Part shown: one piece after another, positions 10,046-21,500 of the stretch | Numbering within the stretch: position 1 is the first letter of the stretch | Layout: the number at the start of each line of letters is the position of its first letter | DNA from: Haemonchus contortus | Taxonomy: Eukaryota > Nematoda > Chromadorea > Rhabditida > Trichostrongylidae | Direction of reading: 5' to 3' | Length of the DNA: 64,000 nucleotides | Assembly (NCBI GenBank): GCA_000469685.2 | Contig: LS997565.1 | Coordinates: 6,769,005 to 6,833,004, forward strand | Program-made: the position numbers and the translations under genes | The notes under the pieces: model-generated | Databases searched by the model: none | What the model was told of the DNA's origin: nothing | Seen by the model: the letters and a program-made list of their open reading frames with translations, nothing else

Positions 10046-13000
10046 ATGTATCGGGATCCGTCAACTTCGTCAAACTATGACGAGATCACGGTTACTCACT
10101 ATTTTCTCGAATGGACTGTGTGTTTTCTTCAAAAGAATATTTATGGCTCAATCGAAATGACGTTGAAAGCTTTAAAAGCTGTAGATAAAATTGTGAGTCC
10201 CGGTTTTTGTTATCGAATTCTTGATATTAACATATTCCCCAGTTAGGAATGACTCACTAGCGATATCGATGTTTCTTTGTATTTTTCGATTTTTAAGCCT
10301 TTCGACTCAAACGAAACCATAAGTCACATTAATTCTGATTTTTCTAGGTTCTTGATGGACATGGACTAATGATTTCTAGTGTGATTTTGAATGGACAAGA
10401 ACTCAGTTTCGAAGTTGAGCCGGGTACACCTGTAGGAGAAAAAATTGTGATTAAATCACCCATAAGCGAAGGTCAAGAAGTGTAAGGCTTTTAATCTACG
10501 GTCTGTATAATTGAAAACATCTATTCTAGCAATCTATTTAGCAAACTCATTATAACTTACGCGACAGCCAAAGAAGCCTCAGCTCTTCAATTCATGGACA
10601 AGGAGCTGACTGCTGACAAGAAGGTAATAGTGATCAGTTAGAATAATACTCTTCCATGGTGACTCAGTTAGATCCTTGACCAAGGGAAGCACACATGCTG
10701 CATCTCACTTGTAGCCTTAGAGCGTCCCCAAAGTAAAATCTGTAAGAAGCCCGTAACGTTTTAGCTGGAATAGTGTGAGTCATATTCAATCAGAAGAAGT
10801 AAACCCTTCAAGGCCATGAAATACCCTCTAACGGGCCCTGAACCATGGTCACGTCGGGAATGGAAAAGGATAATTGTATAGCTTTTGCTCATACAATTAA
10901 TACTTGTTGCTCAAACATAGAGTCACCGGGCAACTAGGATAGTGAAAGCCCATTAACCTTACAGCAAATGATATTTATTATTTGAGCATTTCAGGGACCA
11001 TACTTATTCTCACAGTGTCAGGCCATTCATGCTCGTTCAATTATGCCTTGTATGGATACACCATCCGTTAAGTCATCATACCGTGCGGAGGTGAGGTGTT
11101 TAAAAGGTTGGAAGCTTCCGAAAAGTCGCGGATTGGATTCGGCGGTAGCAGTCTCACGACATTTTGTTATACCGCTCGAATATTACGTTTCAGCGTGCCG
11201 TCTTTCATCCTCTTTCAATCATTACCACGTGAGGGGCGTTCAACTGTTTTTTTTTTTCAGGTTGCTGTACCTAGCAACTTAGTGTGCCTAATGAGTGCTA
11301 TTGGTAAAGGGAAGAAGAAATCCGGAGACACTACAACTTACACCTTTGAGCAACCTGTTGCCATTCCATCGTATTTGTTGGCTATCGTCGTTGGACATAT
11401 CGAAAGGAGGGAAATCAGCCCAAGGTACCTTTGGAAATGCTTTACTTCATATACATTTCTTTGGTGAAAATGTAGTAGTCCAGAGGGAAGTGGTGGGGCA
11501 TCTCTCATGTGTAGCATTTAACGCTCAAGCGTAGGATAGAAATAGCTAGTTCCGCTAGCCTTTAGATAAAGAATTTTTCTTAGCCAGGGAGCATAGTTTT
11601 TATCTTAAGCTTTATGATGGAAAGAGCAACAAGGAGGAGTCAATTGAATGTTCAATTCTCGCCCCATCTCAGCTTTATGCGTGAGGTAATCATCACAAGT
11701 TAGAAAACCATAATAGTTTTATTTGGCCGAAATCGTCCCTTGGCATTCGGCTACTCCTCCTTCTATGCTCTCTAGCGCTCAATACTAAATATTAGAGGTG
11801 CCCCTTCTCCTCTTTCCCTACATTTTCATCCATTTCTTCAAAAAATCCCATTTAACGCCCAACATATCCGTATCTGGCAAGCTTGATAACCAAACCCAGA
11901 TACATTGTGCATTAAATGAGTTGTCCTGAAAAAAAAAAAACGGCGAGCTCGAATTGCAGATGATGATGTCATAACCCATAAGTTACACTCATGATGTTTT
12001 CAGGTGTTACTAGTAATCAAAGAGTTGAATTTACAAAAAATAACACCAATCAATTCCAATCTCTAACAATTTCTTGTAGATGTGATGTATGGTGTGAACC
12101 TTCAATGGCTGATGCAGCAAAATGGGAATTCGAGTCGACGGAGAAGATTCTACAAACTGCAGAGCAATTAGCAGGTCCATATCGATGGGGAAGGTGAGAC
12201 GCTTTATGAAATGTGATTTCTGTTCCTGGCATTAGTATCTCGAAGCTATTGGTCCGAACGCGTTACTGACATAAATTTACGGTTGCGATAGAGTGGCGTA
12301 GTCTTGCGAATATACTAATGCTCTCAATACTGGGTCGGGCAGAAATCTAAAATATTTGTTGGAAAATCTACCTAAAATCTAAAGACTGCGGACTTTTCCT
12401 ACAGCTGGGTAGTGGAATTCACATGTTACTGTCTATCATAAGGTAATTGCAGATATGATCTTGTTGTATTACCACCTACTTTCCCTTTCGGTGGAATGGA
12501 GAATCCATGTCTAACATTTGTTACGCCCACATTACTGGTATGCTTTTTCGTGGATGGAACCGTTGTTTTCTGTTTTGCCTCTCAAGTATTATGCCTTTTA
12601 TCACAGTCCAAAACTGTATTCACTGTTGAACTACATTCTAACAAACATCTGACATTAAGGCTGGTGACCGGTCTCAGGTTGGAGTTATCGCTCATGAAAT
12701 AGCACATAGTTGGACGGGAAATCTGGTTACAAATGCCAGCTGGGAACATTTCTGGTAAGCATTTGAGTATTTATCCGCTGCTATTATTATTTATAAATAT
12801 AAATATAAGTATATGTTATGATGTCAATTAGTAAAATGATATAAACAAAGCCTCCTCTCGTTTCATCAAGGATAACTACCAAATCTCAAAACCACCTTAC
12901 AGAGTAGAGCCTGAAAGTAATATGACTGCCGTGCTTACCTTCCTATCCCACTTTAGTTTCCGGAAACCTAGTCTTTCTTATTATTTGGCCACAAATTGCT

Positions 13001-16000
13001 AGGTATCAAATGACAAATACAGCTGCACTGACGTTCTTTGATTTATATTGCAATAAAGCCCTCTATGATCTGTGCCCCTAGAAAGACTTGAAGAACGTTT
13101 TGTGAAAACAATGAATTTAAGGAATCCATTGACCTTATATAGCAGCATTGAATCGAGGGCCATGATCGCAATTATACGTGACGATGAGTAACAGCATTCA
13201 CAACGATTTATCCTCTTTTCTAAGCTTTTTAGAAAAGCTGTCACTTCAGGAGACTTTCCCTAGAGTACATCTCTAGCTCAAAAATGCTATGTCTTTTAGG
13301 CTGAACGAGGGATTCACGGTTTTCTTGGAAAGAAAGATCAAAGGACGTCTTGAGGGTGAACTAGCAAGGCAGTTCAAGAGTGAATGCGGCTATGATGTAA
13401 GTTGACCACTTCCAGGATAAGTTCTTTGAACATAAAAAGGTGGACATCGAATGATCTTATGTGAAATATGACGAGTTGTGCAAGTGTCGGGCATCACTGC
13501 CCACACTGGAATTCTACCTTGTAGGATGCACATTGTTTCAGGAAGGTTTGACGAGTGCTGTAAAGACATTCGGCGAAACGCATGAGTTCACGAAGTTGAT
13601 CCCAAAATTGAACGGCGTTGATCCAGATGATGTGTTCAGTTCAGTTCCTTACGAAAAGGTGAGAACCGATATGTATGCAATTGTTGCTCAGAACTTTTCC
13701 ATTGTCTTAATATTAACTTGCATTCAATCGCGCAACAAGCAGTTTGCTGCTTTAAGACTTTTCTGGCGTTAAAATGGTGTAGCCGTTGGAGATCCAAGTC
13801 TTGTTTAATAATGGGAGCGCAACCCAGCCCATTGTGGTGTCAATCACTCTTCGGCACTATAATTACCCAGAAGGACTAGGCAGTAAAAATCGCGGAGGGC
13901 GCTATCAAGTTGAACGAGCACTCAGGATCAAGAAGAAGCAGCCATAAAAGACACCATTGAGATGGGACTGATTCATTAGTTCAAAGTAGCCACTAATTCA
14001 ATAATAAGTCATTCTTTCTTCATACTACTCTGAATGCTTCCCGATTACGCCCCAATTGTCGATTTTATTGGTAGGATTTGATTTGTAGTGGCATCTACTA
14101 TACAGCCAATTTCAGGGTTCCGCACTGCTGTTTACGATCGAGCAACTCCTGGGCGATCCTTCCAGATTCGAAGAGTTCCTTAGAAGTTACATCAACAGGC
14201 AAGTTATCTTTTTCTGCAATAAAAATCCGAAACTGTAAACATGCTTAGTATAGTTCTGCAAGTTGTACTACAACAAAATGTACTTATAGGCCACTCAGTA
14301 GCTATGCATGTCATTATTCCTGGAATCGCATTGTTCAAAACCCGAACCGGGACCAAGTTTTTCATTGAGAAATGGCGAGAAATAGCAAATATAGCAATAA
14401 GACGTGCAGCAAATAACGAGAGAAAAATGGCTCCGGCAAAGGCTGTTTTTAGGTTTTCCATTGAGTTGATTCCGACCGCACCGTGAAGAGAAAGGTTCGA
14501 ATTACCAGTGGAATGTTACGAAAGCCGCTGCGGATCCATTGCCGCTTGCCGCGGGAATTTGGGGGGAGGGAGGGAAGGAGGGGGGGGGGAGGAGGAGGAG
14601 GAAGCACTGCTACTTGTTTCAGTCGCACTCGTGCGACGCTAGAGGGAGAGTTATCAGCGCTAATGAAGGGCTCGGCAATAATAGAGCGGAAGCGGAACTT
14701 CTTCGAAAATGTCGTAAATCTATCCGGTTGTTATCTAACGAGCTGTCAATAGATAGCGCAGGACCACGTAGTACGCATGATAATTCATGCGTAAATCACA
14801 ATATGGTGTTGTTTCGCCAGAACTATTACCCGAATTAGTAAACTAACGCGCTTCTCAATCGACCATTAAATTGTTGAACAGCGAAAATTGTTTAACTGCG
14901 AGGTGGCCATGATTCCTTGATCATTTGCTGACGTAAAGGACATTGGGCTTGCCAGCTCAATACTCATCTTCGTATAGCGCCCACCCCTCTGCCTTTTTTC
15001 TCTAAGGTGAGGCGAGGTTATTAAAGGCGAAGGAATTACCAACAAAACACCTTTGCGATAGGGATGTACGGTATGGGTTGACCGGTTGACCTTTCGAATA
15101 AAGAAAATCTTAGAATCCAAGTAAACGAAGGAAAATTCAGTTGGCATGTGGGCTATCTCACAGCTTAAAAGTCATTTTATTGAAGTACTGGACCTCTGGA
15201 AATTACCTCTTTTCAGATCTAGGTAACGTCTACATAATAAACCTTACGAGACATGCGATTTTGTAGTGCACTGTTCACTGTTTGCATTAAAAACTTCGGG
15301 AAAAAACTGTTACAGTATATATACAATGTATCATCACGCACTGACTATTTTGTAGCAACCTTACTTTCGAAGCTTTAAAATGTCCGAAAGCGAAAAATTA
15401 AAGCATGAAAGCGGTTGTAGTGCGATCATCGGTTCACGAGATACTTTACTTAAAGTCGAACTCAACATAGCCCCGCGGCGCGACCGCATGCAGTATAGTT
15501 TGGTTGTCGCAGGGGAGACGGGGAGATGCAGCTCAACCTTCGCAAAGTGGTTCGTTCTCGAATCTTATTCTTTTCAGATATGCTTCCAAAAGTATCATAA
15601 CCGACACTTGGAAAAATGAACTCTATACGTTTTTCTCCGATAAGAAATCGTTACTCGATTCTATAGACTGGGATCGATGGCTGCATGCACCAGGGATGCC
15701 TCCAAAGCCAAAGTATGTTTCCTCGAAATCATTTTTAGGTTGACATAGAAATTGTGGGTCTGGAAAAGAAGGAGTTCTCTTATAAATGCTTTCTTACCAA
15801 AAATCAATCGGAAATAATTCATTCATGCATAATGGAGTGTCCTCGTGGGGGTTGAATGGCTATTACGAGTATTTTATTTCTAGTATTTTTGGTCAAGTGA
15901 GTCCCCAACTACTAATTGCTGTCATTTGAGGTACGACACAAGTTTGATGGATGCTTGTCGTGTTCTGGCAGCTGACTGGACATCAACTGCTGTCAACACT

Positions 16001-16976
16001 GCACCAGCCACAGCAGCTAATTTCGATCATATGTTACCAAGTCAGAAAGTTGAAACATTGAATAAAATTCGAAGCAGTGGCCAGTTCAGTCCCGAAAAGG
16101 TAATGTATTCCGAAACCTTTTCTCTTGAATCGCTCAAATCGGTTGGAGTGCAGAATTCCTGTGTCTGTGCTCTTATCACCATGACTGCACACATGACAAC
16201 CTGTTGCTCATTTCGCGTCATTTCAGATGCCATTGCTAACCTCACGCTACAAGCTTGAAGAGGTAAAGAATTCTGAAGTGAAATTCAGCTGGTTGATGTT
16301 GGGATTGGAGACGAAATGGCAGCCAATCATCCCAAACGCCCTCGCGTTTGTACTGTCAGTGGGCCGTATAAAGTATTGCAAACCAATTTATAGGTACGAT
16401 GCATTGCCTCTTGACCAAAAAAAAAAGACGAAAATCTGAACTTTGTCATATGTCCCTTACTGAAGTAGGGCCCTTTTTTACAAGGGTGTGGTCCCTAACA
16501 GGAAGGCAGTGCTCCATACTTCGCGAATAAGGGTGGTGAGAGACGCAGAGTGAAACCTCGCTCCCATCCTTCTCAGCCGTGCTGCTCTCAGATATAAAAA
16601 ATATTATGAAAGAATTTTGAGAGAAAAGTGGTAGTAGAATAACCGCTGCGCCACACCGTCCCATTTATAAGCAACGGAGGGCCAGCATTTCGGAGGGATG
16701 TGGTATACGAGCATCACGGATTATCGATCCATTGGACATGCCGCGTCGCGACCGTACGCGTCCTAGACTGTACCCCACATCCCAATTCATATATTCTTGC
16801 TACTTTTCTCCTTTCTCTATTGGAAATTGTGAATAGGACTCCTTCCAGACTGATTTCAATTATTCAGATCATTGTTCAACTGGCCTGCAGCACGACCATC
16901 GGCGGTCCAGCAGTTCGAAAGCAACCGCAAGTACATGCATCCAATTACGGCGAATCTTTTAGCGAAACTTCTTTAA
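10046..16976 (+). CDS. ltah-1: Leukotriene A4 hydrolase-family M1 aminopeptidase, copy A, 15 exons
   Basis: Exons: 10046-10192, 10348-10481, 10530-10623, 10995-11090, 11261-11424, 12080-12193, 12453-12537, 12660-12754, 13300-13396, 13542-13658, 14116-14198, 15578-15712, 15931-16099, 16227-16393, 16868-16976. Phases agree throughout and give 601 residues (human LTA4H has 611). Visible: [12 protein letters not shown]; exopeptidase motif GGMEN at 263-267; zinc motif HEIAH at 290-294 with the third ligand Glu313 in LNEGFT; PYEK Tyr379 (human Tyr383); GRIK near 556-559 (human Arg563/Lys565); C-terminal HPIT helix. It should be a cytosolic zinc aminopeptidase; epoxide hydrolase activity is not implied. 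Phe374 replaces human Tyr378. About eight or nine residues are missing before KNSEVKFSW compared with human and copy B. Intron 11 uses a GC donor (GCAAGT at 14199). An ATG at 10037 would add three residues, but the acceptor at 10044 favours 10046. Confidence 0.93.
11590..11830 (-). repeat. Dispersed repeat, TTGAGCGCT family, copy 1
   Basis: In intron 5 of copy A. The minus strand reads GGGAAAGAGGAGAAGG..TATTGAGCGCTAGAGAGCATAGAAGGAGG, like plus-strand DNA near 53.12 and 60.12 kb. The other end carries GAGCAACAAGGAGGAGT, a rough inverted match to this end, suggesting a non-autonomous DNA element. Confidence 0.5.
14558..14612 (+). repeat. G-rich tract in intron 11 of copy A
   Basis: Successive runs of G (GGGGGGAGGGAGGG, a long G run, then GGAGGAGGAGG) satisfy the simple four-run G-quadruplex pattern on the sense strand, within the same intron that uses a GC donor. 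Confidence 0.6.
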
Positions 16977-17166
16977 TAGGCATCAAAAGACTCATAATTT
17001 TAAGCACAACTCATAATTCTAGACATAACTTAATCTGAGCATGATTTAAAGGCATTATAGGTGAGTCAAAAGCATAATTAGTTGCATTAAGGAAATAATT
17101 TAAACGTTGTTGTGTATTGTGATTGTTCAACAATTTTTGTTCTGTATCTGTATCGTTACATGTTAC

Positions 17167-17172
17167 AATAAA
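17167..17172 (+). promoter_or_regulatory. Poly(A) signal of aminopeptidase copy A
   Basis: AATAAA lies about 190 bp after the stop, followed at once by GGGGTTTGTGGTGTTGTCG, a good GU-rich downstream element. Confidence 0.7.
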
Positions 17173-17179
17173 GGGGTTT

Positions 17180-18535
17180 GTGGTGTTGTCGCCATTCTGC
17201 GCAGTAATCCCAAAGACAAATGACATTCATTGTCTTCAATGTTTCAGGCAGTGATAAGCCTGATAGGCTTCTCCTTTGGGTCACTGCCAAATGATAACGA
17301 GTCATTGCGTCTTAACGAAAATCACTGCCGCCTAGGTTCAGTCTTCAGACGTCACCTACCAGCTGCTGGCAGTCACATTTTTAGCCACTTGAAGCTTACT
17401 GATTTTCATGATTAGCCTAGGTAGCCTGTAGGCGTATTTGACACCTGACTATGTAGCACTATCAAAAAGGAGTCAATCAGTTTTATTAGCTCTTCTTATT
17501 TCTCACAGAGCATACAACCATCTTTCTGCTCTCGTCTGCGCTCTCTCATGGAAAGCGTTCTTCGTGTATCATGATCCCGTCTATTACGAATTTTTATGCA
17601 TGATTCGCCTTCAAGGAACGCTCGTTAATCCTTGCTCAGCAAATTGCTGTTCAATGCCAATCAAATTTGAGAAGACTCGAGCTGTCTACTGTGTACCCAA
17701 AACACTGGAGCTCGACGGAAAGAGGGACTGAAACAAAATCACAGGGTCCTGTATGAGTCATCTATCACTTGCAAATGTCGTACTGTGTATCAAATTCAAA
17801 GAGTAGTCGTGATTGCTGCTCCCAAGCCGTCTTGTTGCTATGAAAACACCATCTATCGTCTATTTGTAGATGACTTTTCCCCTCCGGTACCAATCTAATC
17901 GTAAACTCCCAACTGTAAATTGCGTCTTTGAATCAGGCTTAGCCTATACTATTTTCCACTCCTAGTTTGCATAAATTGGAAAGGACTTCAGAACCTCAGA
18001 CGAGGGCGAGAACGTTAACGAGCCCAGACAGTCTCGTCGGGAAAACCGTGTCGTATAGCTCCAGTTCATGACATCCTGTATGTAATGCGTAATCCAGTTG
18101 GTCGTCCGTCTCATGGTCGCGTGCGGTTGCAATGCGTTATAGTGACGCAGGAATAGGTGGGCCTGGGCATGGTATCAGCCACCCCAACGTAAACACAGCT
18201 ATCCTCTCATGATTTCGAAGCCTTCTTTAAAATACTTTCAATTCAAACCAGAAATTAGCCGGCTTATGAATAAAGCCAAGACCTCCCAGCCGCACCACCT
18301 ACCCTTTTTCTGGCTCATTATTCACAGCACTTGTTCTAGCCTTTGGTATATTAGTGTGGCTTCAAGCTGAGTGCAAACAACACAACGCGCAAAGCATTAC
18401 TGACACCTTGTTTAAGACTATAGCCCTAGAGAACACAACCATCCATTTTAATCATTGCTTGATCTTTCTTTTCGTTCAATATCTCCGAGATCTTTCGAAA
18501 TAGAGATGCCAATAACATCTTTTGGTTGTACTGTA
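17180..18535. other. Intergenic between the two aminopeptidase genes
   Basis: No gene is supported. A 97-codon plus-strand frame at 17438-17731 has no recognisable motif. The 3' end leads into the 5' region of copy B, where ATCCTTTCAG at 18536-18545 looks like a spliced-leader acceptor. Confidence 0.45.
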
Positions 18536-18561
18536 TCCTTTCAGAATCCACTTCCGCCAGA

Positions 18562-21500
18562 ATGTGTTACTGTCACATGCGACCACGGCGGGACCCATGT
18601 TCGGCAGCAAACAATCACGACATCATCGTCACTCATACAGCCATCAAATGGGACGTCACATTTCAACTTCGAATGCTCATCGGTCAGGCAACGCTCGAGT
18701 GCACGATGATCCGGAAAACCGACAAACTTGTGAGTTTTAAAAACTACTGAAACACTGAGTAATGCCTCTATGGCCGAGGAAACCAGAAAAGAAAGCAACA
18801 ATCCCATAATATCTGGATCATAGGACTTTACACAACGTTCGATTGTTGCGTTGTACCAGAAGGACGTCCACTTCCTTACTAACATCGTTCATGAGATACC
18901 CATTTCGTCTCTCCGGGACTTGTTTGATTGGTAAGGATAAAGTTTTTGGCGTTAATCAATCTCGTCTGAGGGATGTGCTCCTGCACTCGACATCAATTCA
19001 GGATCGTAGTGGCGTAATGAGTGCGTATGTGGCCTATACAATGACTTGCGGTGGCCAGCCGATGTACAAGTCAGTGCTTTTATCCTCCCAGACGAGTCTG
19101 GTACCAATTCATCGACCCCGGAGGGATGGAAGGCTTGGTTGTCCTAGGCGGGCATCGACCCGGGATTCGAACCCCTGACAGTGCGTGTGATATAGTGCGC
19201 CACTTGCCACTACACCACCTCCTCGTCCTTCTATGGGACCACCGTTTTTAAGCCATTAGCAATTACCATACCACAATCTAGATCGACTGCTTGATAGAAA
19301 AGCTTCTTCCGAAATTGTATAAAATGTGGTCTAGCAACGACTACGGCTGCAATGCTTCCTTCCCCATCCACTTAGTCCAGTCCATCGAAGAGCCGATCTC
19401 AGTCAAAACGTATCGGGCTTAAGTTGCATCAGTACCGGTCTAAAACTGAATTGTACTTCTTTCATCTGGGAACGAAGTGCCGTGAAATGTTTTCCTGGTC
19501 GTGTTGAATTATGACTGCCGATAACTGCTTCTGATAGTCCGACCCATGAGATCACGTTCAAAGTTTCGCTGATAAGGGAACCCTAAGCCGTGGATAACAG
19601 TGGCGTGCTCCGATCAGACCAAAAGATTACGTCAGTGGTGAAGGACAAAGGTGTCTGGCGAACAAAAGACGTCAGGTTTATCGCCTAGAATTCGGCTTGT
19701 GCATCCTGTAGGCGAGATTGTAAATTTAGAAAGAAGGCAAAGAACGACATGTCTGATAACATTCTAGAAAATACTCAACATTGGACATTGGGAAGGAGTA
19801 AAAGCAGAGAGGAGAAAAGAAAAAGAAACTAGGATGACCTCTCTGGCCTGTTTATTGATGTGTGCATTCAACATCCGTTTCAGTCCACGAAGTGATTCTA
19901 GTGCGTATTCAGCTTTGCATGGGCTTGAAGGAGCAATAAAGGCGTAATAGTTCAGTACTACCCTCCCACACAGGCTCTCCGACGCTTTTCGACCGTGTGG
20001 GGTGGATTCGTGACCATGCAGGTGATGGAAAAGCCATTTCTGCTAAGCCTACTCTTTCCTCAACAGAGCCGTTTTTAAGCTCAGGAAAAAGCTCTCTATG
20101 GTTCCTTCTGGAGAATCCATACGGCTCAAGTAAAGCGGAAAAGTAAGCATGATGAAGTGACGAAGATGATTGTTTCCCTTGGGATGTGCCTCGTATACGA
20201 ATCCTATTCAGAGTTGGTTGGGCATCTCACGCGTCTAATGACCTATTCAAGACGATTTAAGACAGTACTTTACTCTTTGAATTACTCTAGAACAAGCTGG
20301 CTTACCTTATCAGGATGAAAGACCCTGATAGCCTCAACAGGATCCGAACTTAACGCTCTACATAAGAATCGCCTTGACCAAACAAGGACAAACCACTAGT
20401 ACAGCTATGCATAAAGCTGGAATCGGTAGCATGAGGAGACTGTCCTAATCTGTAAGCCCCCACACAGCTTCGTCACCGCAGGCTTAGATCAAGGTTGGAA
20501 ATCATTGTTGAAAAATAAAAAATTCCAGCTACTTGATGTACGCGACTTATCGATTCGTTCGGTGACAGTGGATGGGAAAGTCGTGGATTTCCGAATCGCT
20601 CCCAATGCTTACACTTTTTTTGGTTCAAAAATGACCGTCTATCTACCGAAAGACGTTCAGGAGGACGGTGGTCGACTGTATGTTTTTTCAAAAATTCTTC
20701 CGAAATATTTACTTTTTGAAATATTTGTGAATTTTCAGTAGCGTGGTGATCCTGTACAGTACATCTCCAGATGCCACGGCACTTCAATGGATGAAAAAAG
20801 AACAGACAGCTGACAAGAAGGTAGTTTTCCTTTGAGTCTCGCAACACGGGAGGGGGTGGGGGAGGGGCGTATCTGATCGATCGGTGCGGTTCTCGTTGTT
20901 ATAGAGAAGAGCAAAAATCATTGGACGAGTTGAAAACAGCAAGGATATCAAAATGAATTTGATATAAAATCAATCAGCAATCAAAAACTCCAGTACTACA
21001 ATGAAAGCAATGTTCATGCATTTTCAAACTCAGTTCAGAGCAAATACCAGCCATTCCAGGCTCCCTACTTATTCTCTCAATGTCAAGCCATCCATGCCCG
21101 TTCGATTGTTCCTTGTATGGACACACCCTCTGTAAAATCCACCTACGAGGCTCAGGTACCCATTTAACTATAAAGACCTAATGGGATCAGACGCGCGCAG
21201 TCGCGTTGCGGCCCTCGAGGAGTGCCTCTATAGAAAATCAAATTACAGGTAACCGTACCTGCTGGTCTCACATGTCTGATGAGTGCCATTGGAGAGGGAT
21301 CTAAGGGTGACGACGAGTTTACCACATTCTTCTTCAAACAGCCAGTTGCCATTCCATCCTATCTCATTGCGATTGTGGTTGGAGCGCTGGAAAAACGGGA
21401 CATCAGTGAAAGGTACGACTTTTACATTATAAGAACTATTAACAATCATATTCGATTAGCAGGAATGAAGTGAGAAGACAGCTTCTGCTCTCGATGAAGC

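Noticed and set aside
17860..17875. FVDD-like peptide reminiscent of the reverse transcriptase catalytic motif
   Set aside because: No other reverse transcriptase blocks lie on either side in the same frame.
19163..19173. Possible tRNA gene from a perfect B box
   Set aside because: No complete cloverleaf or anticodon arm could be drawn, and the segment recurs with a shared downstream body, so it is a SINE head.
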